Positions 9,111-18,440 of a stretch of DNA of 55,274 bases are shown in pieces. The first letter of the stretch is position 1. Each line of letters opens with the position of its first letter. The stretch comes from CALUTH01 sp964452495 (GTDB lineage Bacteria > Cyanobacteriota > Vampirovibrionia > Gastranaerophilales > Gastranaerophilaceae). The stretch spans positions 1 to 55,274 of the forward strand of contig CAYVMC010000011.1 in the NCBI GenBank assembly GCA_964452495.1, given 5' to 3'. The position numbers were made by a program, and so were the translations under genes. Under the pieces are notes generated by a model that saw only the letters and a list, made by a program, of their open reading frames with translations, ran no database searches and was not told the origin of the DNA.

Positions 9111-9182
9111 TCCTCAGTAGCTCAATGGCGGAGCATTCGACTGTTAATCGAAGGGTTGCTGGTTCGAGTCCAGCCTGGGGAG
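9111..9182 (+). tRNA. tRNA-Asn (anticodon GTT)
   Basis: Acceptor TCCTCAG (9111-9117) with CTGGGGA (9175-9181), anticodon loop CTGTTAA, T-loop TTCGAGT, discriminator G at 9182, no encoded CCA. Its last four bases (GGAG) begin the 64-bp repeat that bounds the integrated element. The antisense strand is read by the serine recombinase frame. Confidence 0.95.
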
Positions 9183-10723
9183 TTTTTTAGTACAGAGGGA
9201 TTGAAATTGGTTTCAAGCCCTTTTTTAGTGCCGTTTCCCAGAGTTCGATTGTTGTCAAAATTTGAGCGTAAAATGTATTGATTTTCTATGATTGTTTGGA
9301 ATACTGGCTTCAATATCAGGTTAAAAGTTTTGTCTTTGTATGTGATTTTTTCGCTGATTATTTCTAAAATTTTTCTGCGTTGAGTAATACTGCCTTTTAA
9401 ATAATATTCGTACGCATTGTCTGTAAATCGAAGCAGTGCGTCTGCCTGCTCGTAAAACTGCTTATCTAGTTTATTGATTTCCTCAAGCTGAATGTACATT
9501 TTATCTTTTTCAGCCTGCCATTTGTCATTTTGCTTTTTCCAAAATTCATGAGTTATAGTTCCGTCCAGTTTGAGTTCAAACGCATTTTCAATTCGATTTT
9601 CTAAAGTTGTTATCTGTTTTTGAAGATTAGTTTTAATCTCTTTTGAGTAGCCGTTTTTCTTGTCATGTAAAACTTTTAACTCATTTGCAATCTTTTGTCT
9701 TACTTCCGTTGGAATGATTATGAGTTTTAAAACTTCTGCAATAGCTGTATCAATCTTAGTTTCGTTGATATAGTCACGTTTGCAGCTACCGCCTTTATTC
9801 CCTGTACAGTGATAATAGATGTATTTGCCTTTTTTGAGTTCTGCAGTTAAAAGACAACCGCAGTGTTCACATCGGATTAAGCCGGTATATGCAAATTCAT
9901 AATTTTGTTTTTTAGCTTTGTCAGGGCTAATAAGTTTGTCTTGAACTCTGTAAAACAGTTCTTTGCTAATTATTGCTTTATGCTTTGCGTTTTCATAAAT
10001 TTTATCATTAAATTTGAATACACCTGTATAGAAAATATTTTTCAGAATATATTCAATAGCAGTTTTGCCAACCTTTTTACCCGTTTTACTTCTAAATCCT
10101 TCTTCATAAAGTTTTTCTGTGAGACTTCTAAGCGAATACATACCGCTATCGTACATCTCAAAGGCTCTTTTGATATAAAAAGCATTCTTATCATCAATAA
10201 TAACAGTTTTTGAGCCATTTTTATGCTTAACATTTTTATAGCCTACAGGTGCTTGATGAGGATATTCCCCTTGACTTGCTTTTTGCCTAAGTCCTGCTAC
10301 TGTTCTAAAGCCTATTATTTTTCGTTCATATTCAGCAAAACTCATGCCGATATTACGCATTAAATCGCCTTCTATAGTATCTACATTTGCTTCTGTTGCT
10401 GATAACAATTTAATCCCTTTTCGTTCAAAAAGAGGTCTTAATACACCATGATAATCGGTTGTATTTCTTGAAATACGATCTAATCGCCAAATAACAACTG
10501 CATTTATATTGTTTTTCTTTTTATTGCAATAATCCATAAGTTCCTGGATTTCTGGTCTTTCAAGATTTTTAGCAGATTTCCCCTCATCAACAAAGACTTT
10601 TGCGACATAATAGCCTTGTTTTTCTGCAAAATCTATACAAACTTTTTTCTGATTTTCAATACTGAAACCATGTTTAGCTTGTTCTTCTGATGATACTCTT
10701 GCGTAAATAACTGCCTTTTCCAT
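9122..10723 (-). CDS. Large serine recombinase (element integrase)
   Basis: 533 aa as integrated. The N-terminal resolvase domain carries the nucleophile in YARVSSEEQ (Ser11) and the RLDRISRN arginine block near residue 80. A recombinase domain follows, then a zinc ribbon (CEHCGCLL, later YYHC and a final C) near 290-320. A long coiled-coil region (about 345-440) is typical of large serine integrases. Residues after NNRTL (about 494 on) are encoded by the 64-bp repeat, and the last 18 by the antisense strand of tRNA-Asn. The native tail is therefore set by what lies beyond the junction. GAGGT lies 12 bases before the ATG. This enzyme most likely integrated the element. Confidence 0.92.
   Translation of the reverse strand: MEKAVIYARVSSEEQAKHGFSIENQKKVCIDFAEKQGYYVAKVFVDEGKSAKNLERPEIQELMDYCNKKKNNINAVVIWRLDRISRNTTDYHGVLRPLFERKGIKLLSATEANVDTIEGDLMRNIGMSFAEYERKIIGFRTVAGLRQKASQGEYPHQAPVGYKNVKHKNGSKTVIIDDKNAFYIKRAFEMYDSGMYSLRSLTEKLYEEGFRSKTGKKVGKTAIEYILKNIFYTGVFKFNDKIYENAKHKAIISKELFYRVQDKLISPDKAKKQNYEFAYTGLIRCEHCGCLLTAELKKGKYIYYHCTGNKGGSCKRDYINETKIDTAIAEVLKLIIIPTEVRQKIANELKVLHDKKNGYSKEIKTNLQKQITTLENRIENAFELKLDGTITHEFWKKQNDKWQAEKDKMYIQLEEINKLDKQFYEQADALLRFTDNAYEYYLKGSITQRRKILEIISEKITYKDKTFNLILKPVFQTIIENQYILRSNFDNNRTLGNGTKKGLETNFNPSVLKNSPGWTRTSNPSINSRMLRH
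9179..9242 (+). repeat. Left attachment repeat (64 bp)
   Basis: Identical, base for base, to 27537-27600 in the same orientation. It starts at the last four bases of tRNA-Asn, contains the tRNA's terminator hairpin, and ends in CCCAGA where the recombinase coding end (GTTCGATT...) begins. The two copies bound the element, as attL and attR do. Confidence 0.85.
9197..9226 (+). terminator. Terminator of tRNA-Asn, inside the attachment repeat
   Basis: GGG-A-TTGAAA, loop TTGG, TTTCAA-G-CCC (9197-9220), then six T. The same hairpin is at 27555-27578 in the right-hand repeat. Confidence 0.75.
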
Positions 10724-10766
10724 ATTGCTATACTAACCTCTTTTCATCATTTTATCGTATCCATGA

Positions 10767-10922
10767 CTAACTTGCTACATCTTCATGAAGTTTTGTATCA
10801 TCATAAATTTCTTTAACTGCATTGACATAATCAACAAGCAGTTCAAAATTTCTCTCATCAGAAGATTGAGAGGTACTTTTGAGTATATTTATTGTTATGC
10901 TTTCAGCTTTTAAAGAAATCAT
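10767..10922 (-). CDS. Small hypothetical protein (51 aa)
   Basis: An intact short frame, ATG at 10922 to TAG at 10767-10769, in the gap between helicase and recombinase. The product is acidic with an amphipathic pattern (ERNFELLVDYVNAVKEIYDDTK) and ends EDVAS. It lies just ahead of the recombinase on the same strand, a position where small recombination directionality factors or regulators occur, but I see no family match. No SD is visible. Confidence 0.45.
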   Translation of the reverse strand: MISLKAESITINILKSTSQSSDERNFELLVDYVNAVKEIYDDTKLHEDVAS

Positions 10923-10973
10923 TTTATAAAATTTGTATAAATTTTTGTATTACAAAATTACAGCACACGAAAA

Positions 10974-11012
10974 TACACCCCAAAGATAACGCAGAGTTAC
11001 CTTTGAGGTGTA
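10974..11012 (-). terminator. Terminator-like hairpin after the helicase gene
   Basis: TACACC and GGTGTA at the base, CAAAG/CTTTG and TAAC/GTTA above, with two single mismatches and a GCAGA loop. It lies 12 nt beyond the helicase stop on the minus strand; only a short T tract (ATTTT) follows. Confidence 0.6.
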
Positions 11013-11024
11013 ATTCGCCCGTAA

Positions 11025-12953
11025 TTACATATTATTACCTTTCGTTGAGTTGTCTAACTCTTGATATGTTATAACGCCACATGGACTAATACCTGCAAAA
11101 TCATCAAGACCAGAAATATTAAAGCATATAGAACCGACAACTTTACTTTTGTCGTTGTCATATCTTACGCTAAGATTATTGCTCCTGAAACGTTTATGAT
11201 TTTTAGCATATGCCAAAAATTTCCTTTCATCTATCTGCTTTGATTTATCATAGCTGTAATACTTATTTATTGCACTTAAAATCAAGTCTTTATGGAATTG
11301 AAGATGAGTTTCTAGGATACCAGCTACTTCGTCATCAACAATTTTAAAATGCGTGCCGACTTGTAAAATTCCCATTTTAGTCAACGTTATAATGCCTTCA
11401 AATACCTTTTCAACAGGTGTTTTTATGCTTTCGTATTTTGCAATTTGCTGTTTAGCATATTCAATGATATTATCTTGCAGGCTATCAATACTAATACCTG
11501 CAATTTTAAGCAGTACTAATGTTCCTGTATATGCGTATGCAATATTGTTAATAACACGTTTCTGTGTGTCTTGAACATTATTTCCAAGCATTTCAAAGAT
11601 TTGTTCATATAGCCGAATTACATCTTCTTTTGTAAAATTTAAGACTTCTGGCAGAATCAATGAAAGCTCTTTAAGATTATCACTATTGCCTTTGTCTATT
11701 TCATGATATTTAAACTTATCTGCCTTAAAAGTTTTTCCAAAAATTTCTACAATATTCAGCCTATTTACAACTTCCTGTAAATCAGGTAAGGCTTCATTAG
11801 TCGAATATGCAAGCGGACTACACGTATGAATATATTCTACCCCTTTTCCATACGGCAACATTCTAGTACGGGGAATTCCTTTGTATGCTCCTTTGACTAA
11901 AGCCGTAAAATTACTTGAATTAAGAGTCTCGCCTTTTATATCATCTGTACAGAGGTTCATTCCGTTATAATTGGAGCTGAAATATTCATTGCTTTTGGCG
12001 GTAGAACCACCTGATGTTAATGCATCTCTTGATAATCCAAATATTGCAAGACCTACAGTAACAAGTGTTGACTTCCCAGTGCCTGTTTCCCCATAAATAA
12101 TTAAAGTAGGGCAGCCGTAACGCTTAATGAATTCTTCATAATATACTGCCATAATCATATGCCCTAGCACAATCAACGGCAATATAATATTGTCGCTCCA
12201 ACATTCTATAAGATTAGTTATCAGTGCATTAGCAATCTGTTTCCCAGTTTTTAGGCTTTTAGCAAGTTTTGGCTGATAGTGCTCAGCCTTTGCAAGTTTA
12301 ATATATGAGTTTTCGCCTATTTCTATGTAGCCATCCTCATCAGCCCATGTAATTCCATTTGGTGTTGCAAGAGCATTTTCATACAATAAATTTCCGTTTG
12401 GAGTTACACCTGCATTTTTGTATATGATGACGTTTGAAGCTACTTTAGGTGAGATATATTCTGCCACAAAAGCTTTAAACTCGGCTTCATTCATATTAAC
12501 GACAAAATCATTTAATTGATTATTTATTGATGTTTGAAACTGTTTAAAGTCTGTCTTTGAATTTCCTGTAATGTCGACATCTTTTTCGATTTTTCCGTTA
12601 TGATTTTGAAGTGTGATAATATAATGTTTTAAAGGCTTTTTACCACTTTTATCATTATAAATAAAAGTGCATTCTTTAACATTAATAACAATAAAATTAG
12701 CTACTAACTTTATGTTCAGCTTACCTTTTTTCTTTGAAATCAAAAACGTTTTATTCCTTGCCTGATGCATAAACTTATTCTGATTTGGCAAATTATAATT
12801 TTCTGCATTATAGTTTATGTTTGCAGTAGAAATAAAAGATAATGTATCAAGCAGCTTTTTATTATCTTCATAGAAGTCAAAAATTGTCTTTTTACCCTGT
12901 TCAAGCGGGTTTTTACCTGCTTGAGCTTTATTTTTTACTTCGTTATCTAGCAT
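11025..12953 (-). CDS. P-loop replicative helicase-like protein
   Basis: 642 aa from the ATG at 12953 (the frame extends to 12998 but that part overlaps the primase end). Walker A is IYGETGTGKSTLV near residue 290 and a Walker B-like acidic pair is CTDDIKGE near 335. The arrangement of a long N-terminal region before one ATPase domain recalls DUF927/D5-like helicases of mobile elements and phages. With the primase-polymerase immediately upstream (stop and start separated by two bases), it should load at the element's origin and unwind DNA. The exact family assignment is not certain. Confidence 0.75.
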   Translation of the reverse strand: MLDNEVKNKAQAGKNPLEQGKKTIFDFYEDNKKLLDTLSFISTANINYNAENYNLPNQNKFMHQARNKTFLISKKKGKLNIKLVANFIVINVKECTFIYNDKSGKKPLKHYIITLQNHNGKIEKDVDITGNSKTDFKQFQTSINNQLNDFVVNMNEAEFKAFVAEYISPKVASNVIIYKNAGVTPNGNLLYENALATPNGITWADEDGYIEIGENSYIKLAKAEHYQPKLAKSLKTGKQIANALITNLIECWSDNIILPLIVLGHMIMAVYYEEFIKRYGCPTLIIYGETGTGKSTLVTVGLAIFGLSRDALTSGGSTAKSNEYFSSNYNGMNLCTDDIKGETLNSSNFTALVKGAYKGIPRTRMLPYGKGVEYIHTCSPLAYSTNEALPDLQEVVNRLNIVEIFGKTFKADKFKYHEIDKGNSDNLKELSLILPEVLNFTKEDVIRLYEQIFEMLGNNVQDTQKRVINNIAYAYTGTLVLLKIAGISIDSLQDNIIEYAKQQIAKYESIKTPVEKVFEGIITLTKMGILQVGTHFKIVDDEVAGILETHLQFHKDLILSAINKYYSYDKSKQIDERKFLAYAKNHKRFRSNNLSVRYDNDKSKVVGSICFNISGLDDFAGISPCGVITYQELDNSTKGNNM

Positions 12954-12955
12954 AA

Positions 12956-13828
12956 TTACACCGCCCTTTCTGATACTGCTGAATGGCAGTCTTTGCATAC
13001 TTCTGAATAATTTGTTGACAAATATTTACAGCTTTGCGAATGCCCGAATTGACGGGCATAATCTATTTTCTTCTGTGTCTCATCATAACTGTAGCCATAA
13101 TAAGGCTCTGACAGCCTGTGAATCAGGTCATCAGAATCTTTGATTTGTGCAAGAACAGTAATCATAGAGTGCCACATAGGTTCAGGCAAATCTTCCGCAT
13201 TATCTCTGCAAAATCGTAAAAATGCACAATTATTAAACATTCTTTCAATGTTAATATTCGTGTAAACTTTACGTTCAGAGATATTTGTATGTTTATAAGC
13301 CGTTGTCTTAGGACTTTTAGCGTCTTTATTGATATAATCTAGCCATGCTTGTGGTAATTCAGCTATGATAAAATTGCCATTTTCATCAATGCCGTCTATG
13401 ATTTGATACTGCCTACCATTAATGACAGACGGTGCTATCAAAATATAGCCGTTGTACTTGATATCAATATCTTTGCCAATTTTGCCTATCGGATTAGTAA
13501 TCCCCTTGTCGCTAAATATATAATGTCGACCGCCCCTTGGTGTTTTTTGAGTTAATGTTCTAGGTAACTTGCCAAGTTTTGTTTCAAGCTGTTCTAAGGC
13601 TTTAATGCCATTGTAGCCTTTCGTTTCATCAAAATCACAGTCTATAATAAACTTTTTAGATCCCGCACCAAACATTGCAGGATTATAGTTCGCATTTATC
13701 ATAGCTATTACATCTTGTCCAAACTTAGCGTCTTTGAAGCCATTTGGGGTCGCAGGTATTTTTGAATTCCCTTTGCAGGGAAATGTGGCAAAGTTTCGCC
13801 AGTTCTCATAAGGAACATGAATGCACAT
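12956..13828 (-). CDS. Bifunctional primase-polymerase (Prim-Pol) domain protein
   Basis: 290 aa. The archaeo-eukaryotic-type primase core is recognisable: FPCKGNSKIPATPNGFKDA, the metal-binding FIIDCDFD (acidic triad), the RGGRHYIFS strand-turn, and DIDIKYNGYILIAPS. The C-terminal third has a Cys-containing patch (CKYL...CKDCH) that may bind zinc. AGGAGG at 13839-13834 fixes the start at the ATG at 13828 rather than the in-frame ATG at 13849. First gene of the replication pair with the helicase-like ATPase. Confidence 0.85.
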   Translation of the reverse strand: MCIHVPYENWRNFATFPCKGNSKIPATPNGFKDAKFGQDVIAMINANYNPAMFGAGSKKFIIDCDFDETKGYNGIKALEQLETKLGKLPRTLTQKTPRGGRHYIFSDKGITNPIGKIGKDIDIKYNGYILIAPSVINGRQYQIIDGIDENGNFIIAELPQAWLDYINKDAKSPKTTAYKHTNISERKVYTNINIERMFNNCAFLRFCRDNAEDLPEPMWHSMITVLAQIKDSDDLIHRLSEPYYGYSYDETQKKIDYARQFGHSQSCKYLSTNYSEVCKDCHSAVSERAV

Positions 13829-13849
13829 AATAAACCTCCTTTCGTGCAT

Positions 13850-14198
13850 TTATTTTATAAACTGTTACAAAATGAGGTTTACAGGCTTCCTTTTTTCTAA
13901 TTTTTATATTATAATATTTGTGAAGAATAAATTTTTGAGGTAGCCTGTAGGGTGCCTCTTTTTGTTATATTATTATAATAAAATAAAAAAATAAAAATGG
14001 TATAAATCTTTTACAATACTGGTATTCTGACACTATTTTTTAGATAAATTAGCGACATAATAAATAACTTGATAAAGCTCTTATGCGAGCTTATGAAGTC
14101 AAACAATTTACACTTTACATTATAAATTTGTATCCTTCAAAAGCATATTAACTCTTACGCTCCTCCTAAGAACCTCTTTTAAAATTAGCGACAAAAAA
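13850..14198. other. AT-rich non-coding region, candidate replication origin or control region
   Basis: 349 bases without a credible gene, directly upstream of the primase gene. It holds a 12-bp direct repeat AAATTAGCGACA (14046-14057 and 14182-14193) and an 8-bp inverted pair TACAGGCT (13880-13887) / AGCCTGTA (13942-13949). A plus-strand hairpin at 13937-13958 followed by TTTTT looks like a terminator. The hairpin shares bases with the inverted pair, so two exclusive structures are possible. A TATAAT at 13910-13915 on the plus strand could drive a short antisense RNA ending at that hairpin. Confidence 0.35.
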
Positions 14199-14804
14199 TT
14201 ATTTTTTAAATTTGTCTTTACAAACTCTTTCTAAAATAGCAGGAAGTTCTGGAGTTTGTCTGTATGAACTACAAGCAGTTTTAACACCCGAACTTTGTTC
14301 TATATGAATAAATTGCTTGAAAGCAGTATCAAATTTTTTCTTATCAAAAAGCTGATTTACATTGTTATTAAACGGATTGATTTCAGTCAAGTCTTTTTTT
14401 TGAAATCTGTCTCTAAAAACTTTTTTTAAATCTGCTATACTTTTCTCTAAATTTCTTTCACATTTGAGCCCTGACACTTTGCATTTTTTAGGTCTAAAAT
14501 CAAGGGTATTAAAGTCATCTTCATATATACTTCCATCCAAAAGAACTACGCAGACCATAAAATACAATTTGGTTGATAAGTGAAACAGCTGCCCATAATA
14601 TACAAGTTGTCTATTCTGTTTTGTTAATCCCTTACATCTGTTATAAAAAGCCTGATAATCCTCCAATTCATCATAGTTACTCAAACCACGAGGCAATTTT
14701 AAAATAATTTTAAAATCATTATAAATTTTTGCTTTTTCTTCTGCTTTTAAGCCTTTAAGTTCCAAATGCCGTTTTAAGCCTAAAAATTCCAAATATTTTT
14801 TCAT
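14199..14804 (-). CDS. Hypothetical protein, last gene of the nuclease cluster
   Basis: 201 aa, not recognised. Basic and helical, with Lys-rich N- and C-termini, a short hydrophobic middle (LYFMVCVVLLDGSIYEDDF) and three scattered cysteines near 110-120 and 180. It lies 48 bases after the WYL regulator on the same strand. It may also have its own promoter: TATAAT at 14818-14813, eight bases before the ATG, with no SD. Role unknown; its position suggests it belongs with the nuclease/WYL group. Confidence 0.6.
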   Translation of the reverse strand: MKKYLEFLGLKRHLELKGLKAEEKAKIYNDFKIILKLPRGLSNYDELEDYQAFYNRCKGLTKQNRQLVYYGQLFHLSTKLYFMVCVVLLDGSIYEDDFNTLDFRPKKCKVSGLKCERNLEKSIADLKKVFRDRFQKKDLTEINPFNNNVNQLFDKKKFDTAFKQFIHIEQSSGVKTACSSYRQTPELPAILERVCKDKFKK

Positions 14805-14852
14805 TCTATTATATTATAACAAATATTTATAAATAGAAGTTAATGTACATTT

Positions 14853-15824
14853 TTAGATACACTTCAGGACATCAGACAAATACATTTTGTAATACTCTCT
14901 TAATTCCGCAGGCTTTTTGATTTTGACGTTACAGCCCCATTTGAAAAGCTCCTGACAGATTGCATAAGTTCCGCCTGATGTAAATTTTACCTGTATATTT
15001 CCATTTTCAAGCCGTTTCATTTTCTGTGTCGGGTGAAAATGGTAGTTCAAAACATCTTCTGCAACGGATTTATCAAATTCAAGTGTTATGTTTAATGGCT
15101 TTTCCTGATAAACTCCGAATGAGTTGTTACAATAATCTGTAAGTGAAAATTTTTCATCTTTTTCAAAATATTCATCTAAAACAGACAGATTACTGATTTT
15201 ATCAACTTTGTACTGCCTTAAAGCGTTCACATACTTGTTAAATCCGACTAGATAATATTTATCCGCAATAACAAGACCATACGGGTTCAGTGTAATAGTC
15301 TTTATTTTACCATTTATCAGATAATCAAAATGGATCTTTTTAAACGCAAGCATAGCAGACCTTAATTGTTCTAAAACTTTCGGGTCTGCTTTGGCTCTTG
15401 AATACTGCCTTACTGCAAAGCCTTCTGATTCCAAAATAGCAGAAACATCTGTATCAAGTGTTCTTAAATTCTTTTGAGGTGTCAAAGCCTTGATTTTTGC
15501 AACCAGTTCATCAAGCTGTTTTTGCTTGTTTTCATCTGTTGACAAGCCTTTTAAGTATTCAAGGTTTGCAAAATCATCAGCCGTAAAAGATATTAAAGCA
15601 TTCATTGTGCCTTTTACAAACCGCCAACGCTTTTTCTTGTCAGATGTCGGAACTTCCTCAACTTTTTCAGGAAACAAGTCAAACAAAAGTGCTTTCATCC
15701 GTTCTGCTGAACGTCTTGAACACTCAAAATGCTCTTGAATATCGTCAATGCATAATCCGCAATAACTGTTCTGAAACATCATTGCAAGTTCTATTATTTC
15801 TTCCGCTTTGTTTAGTCTTGACAT
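14853..15824 (-). CDS. WYL-domain transcriptional regulator
   Basis: 323 aa. It has an N-terminal winged-helix/HTH (CGLCIDDIQEHFECSRRSAERMKALL, residues about 21-47), then a WYL domain with the conserved stretch NPYGLVIADKYYLVGFNK near 190, and a C-terminal WCX-like part. WYL regulators sense ligands, often nucleic acids or nucleotides, and commonly control anti-phage loci. The start overlaps the end of the upstream nuclease gene by 13 bases and uses GAGGGAG inside that gene's last codons, so the two are translationally coupled. Confidence 0.88.
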   Translation of the reverse strand: MSRLNKAEEIIELAMMFQNSYCGLCIDDIQEHFECSRRSAERMKALLFDLFPEKVEEVPTSDKKKRWRFVKGTMNALISFTADDFANLEYLKGLSTDENKQKQLDELVAKIKALTPQKNLRTLDTDVSAILESEGFAVRQYSRAKADPKVLEQLRSAMLAFKKIHFDYLINGKIKTITLNPYGLVIADKYYLVGFNKYVNALRQYKVDKISNLSVLDEYFEKDEKFSLTDYCNNSFGVYQEKPLNITLEFDKSVAEDVLNYHFHPTQKMKRLENGNIQVKFTSGGTYAICQELFKWGCNVKIKKPAELREYYKMYLSDVLKCI

Positions 15825-16939
15825 TCTCTCCCTCTTATTGCTTCTAAATAAAAATAAATTAACTCTAAATCGTGTACAATTTTTTCTGCTAACTCTTTGA
15901 CTGTCAGATTAGAAATATCCAGTTTTTTATATAAATACATTTCTTTCTCATAACTATAACCATTCCACTTACAAGTATCTTCTTGTTCAAAAAGCCAACT
16001 ATAGTTTTCACTTAAATATTTGAAGCCTGCGATTTTATTCTCTTTGTCGTATTTGTCTTTTTTAGAGGCAAAAACTCCACATTGGGCTTTATGCAATCCT
16101 GCATAATATCTATACTCATCGCCCCATAAACTTACACCAAGATAGCATAAATCTTGACGTTTATTCTCATCTTTATCCCACGCACCTGGAAAATAGAAAA
16201 GAATATCACTGAACATTTTTAAATCTCGACCACAGTCAATGCGAATTTCATCTATGAATTCTTTATATCTAAAATTTTCTAAAACTTTTTCAGTTAGTTT
16301 TATTATATAAGTACGCTCAAAAGATTTTTGAAAATTTATTTTGTCTAGTTCTTTTTGAATATCGGTATCTCTTACAACCGACCATAAATCTTTTATTTTG
16401 TCATAAGGATTTATAGCTATATTTACTTGAAATTCGTTCAACAGTGCAAGAAAATCAATATAGCTTTGGATTAAAACTTTATCATTTTTTTTAATAGAGT
16501 CAGAACTAATATTATAAAAAGTCTTTTTTAATCGAGAATGCAATTCTTCGTATGATATAAATTCTTCAAAATCAGATAATGTAGATAATAATGGTTTAAA
16601 ATAACTAACTAAAACAATTTTCTTTTTATCTGTTTTAATTTTTTCGTAATATTTTTCTAATTGAGCTTTGTTCGGCACTGATTTACATTTATTTTCAATA
16701 ATAATATATTCATTATCTATTTTAAGTAACAGGTCAAAATTATACTTTTCTCTTAAAACTTCTACATTACTTTTGCCATCATAATTCAGATAAAAAACAG
16801 AAGTAAAAATTTTCGGATATTTTCTTAACAACCAAGCCCAAAAGTTACTATGAAACAGTTCTCTTGAGGTTAGAGAAAGAGAAAACATTGCATTGTTGCT
16901 TAGTTCTTCTATATTTTTTAAGATAGCATTTTTATTCAT
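15812..16939 (-). CDS. PD-(D/E)XK nuclease family protein (cluster member 3)
   Basis: 375 aa. The N-terminal third carries the restriction-endonuclease-like signature: FDLLLKIDNEY followed by IIIENKCKS (D then E-x-K) near residues 68-85, with a Gln-containing helix after it (AQLEKYY). LFHSNFWAWLL near residue 28 is shared with the gene at 18441-20033 (NFHTCFWEWV), as is ISYEEL/LSYTEI. This fits the PDDEXK_4-type families found in defence loci. The C-terminal domain is unassigned. SD AGAGGT lies six bases before the ATG. Third in a run of three nuclease genes. Confidence 0.75.
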   Translation of the reverse strand: MNKNAILKNIEELSNNAMFSLSLTSRELFHSNFWAWLLRKYPKIFTSVFYLNYDGKSNVEVLREKYNFDLLLKIDNEYIIIENKCKSVPNKAQLEKYYEKIKTDKKKIVLVSYFKPLLSTLSDFEEFISYEELHSRLKKTFYNISSDSIKKNDKVLIQSYIDFLALLNEFQVNIAINPYDKIKDLWSVVRDTDIQKELDKINFQKSFERTYIIKLTEKVLENFRYKEFIDEIRIDCGRDLKMFSDILFYFPGAWDKDENKRQDLCYLGVSLWGDEYRYYAGLHKAQCGVFASKKDKYDKENKIAGFKYLSENYSWLFEQEDTCKWNGYSYEKEMYLYKKLDISNLTVKELAEKIVHDLELIYFYLEAIRGRECQD

Positions 16940-17016
16940 GTTCGACCTCTCTTATAATTATAATAAAGCACAACTACGACAAAATGGGTCATAGTTGTGC
17001 TCAAGTTTCTTCGAAT

Positions 17017-18351
17017 TTATTGAATTACTGCAGAACTTTCCTTATATTGATTTTTTAGCAGATTATTAAATTCTTTTTCTTTTTGAACAATAGATAATCC
17101 TTTTAATGTTTTATTTATAAATTCTTTTTCTAAAATATTTTCCACTTCAAGTTTATATATATCATTAAGCGAGAAATTGTATTCCATAATCATAGCTGGA
17201 ATTATTCGGATATTTTTTCTATTTTCACCAATATTTTCTTTTATTTTTGCTTCTTCTACCGATTCCAAAAAACTTAGTTTACTTAATTCATGCAACATGA
17301 CTTTATAAAAATTTTCTGTTGTGATTTGACCTATATAATCTATATGAGCTTTCCAATAAGCAATAAATTCGTTTTCGAAGCCTTTTTTACACCATATAGA
17401 ATATATTTCTCGCCCATAGCTATCAGTTATTCTTACAGATAAGTGTTTATCGTAATCTGATAACTGACCCAATTTATGTATATTGATGTTATTTATAAAT
17501 ATTCTTGATTTGGGTACTTGAAATCCAAATCCAAAAAAGATTGCAATGCTTTTATTTTCAATTGCAGGACGATAATCTATTTGATTTATACAATCAGAAT
17601 TTAGTCTTACTGTATATGCCCAATTACTATGATATTCAATTCTATCAAAATTTGTTTCGTCAATAAAAGATTTTAAAAGTTTTTCAATTCTTAAATCCAA
17701 AAGTTGTCTATTAAATTCACATTGTTTAAATGTGTCATAAGGAAACAATTCGGGATAGTTCTTAAATATAAAATCTTGGAAATCTTTTATTAACATTTTT
17801 TCGATATTAGAGCATTCAAGTCTAGAAAGACGTTTAAAAATTTCTCGCCAAGTTAGAACTATAGGAAATTTAACTAAATGATATTCATACTCATTAATAT
17901 AATTACCTAAAATTTCACCAACTGATAATTGACCTTCCCATACATTACAATGATAGGGTTTGTTTTCTATAATAAAAGTCCAGTCGTTATTCAATGCAAT
18001 AACACCATCATACACAGCTCTTCTGTCAGAACATGAAACTTCACTATTAATCTTTATCCTTTCATCTGTAATGAGTATAGAAAGAATCTTAGAATTTAGA
18101 AGGTCTTTAGCTTGTTCACATCCAACCTGAGTAGTAATATCATAACTTGGAATTAATAGAAATAAATTTTCAAGTAAGGGTTCATCGCTTTCCTTAATTC
18201 TCTTTAGATATTCTTCTCGTATATAATCATAAAACATATAAAATATGGCATATGAATATCTTAGAAGAATTAGAAAGCCTCTGGTTAAGTGATCTTCATG
18301 ATGCTCATTATTTTTTTCATATGGAATGAAAATATTCATTTGTTTTTTCAT
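17017..18351 (-). CDS. PD-(D/E)XK nuclease family protein (cluster member 2)
   Basis: 444 aa. The nuclease signature is weaker but visible: VYDGVIALNNDWTFIIENKPY near residues 118-138 (D...E-x-K), followed by a Gln helix (EGQLSVGE). The N-terminus (FIPYEKNNEHHEDHLTRGF) recalls proteins that pair a nuclease with a target-recognition region. The remaining 300 residues are unassigned. SD AAAGGA lies six bases before the ATG; 90 bases separate it from member 1 and 77 from member 3, same strand, so an operon is likely. Confidence 0.7.
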   Translation of the reverse strand: MKKQMNIFIPYEKNNEHHEDHLTRGFLILLRYSYAIFYMFYDYIREEYLKRIKESDEPLLENLFLLIPSYDITTQVGCEQAKDLLNSKILSILITDERIKINSEVSCSDRRAVYDGVIALNNDWTFIIENKPYHCNVWEGQLSVGEILGNYINEYEYHLVKFPIVLTWREIFKRLSRLECSNIEKMLIKDFQDFIFKNYPELFPYDTFKQCEFNRQLLDLRIEKLLKSFIDETNFDRIEYHSNWAYTVRLNSDCINQIDYRPAIENKSIAIFFGFGFQVPKSRIFINNINIHKLGQLSDYDKHLSVRITDSYGREIYSIWCKKGFENEFIAYWKAHIDYIGQITTENFYKVMLHELSKLSFLESVEEAKIKENIGENRKNIRIIPAMIMEYNFSLNDIYKLEVENILEKEFINKTLKGLSIVQKEKEFNNLLKNQYKESSAVIQ

Positions 18352-18440
18352 ACTTTATCCTTTCTTTTAAGTTTGCTTTGTACCCTTTGTTCTACTTTTT
18401 TGTCATACATATATAATTTTCATTGTGAACATCACCCTTT

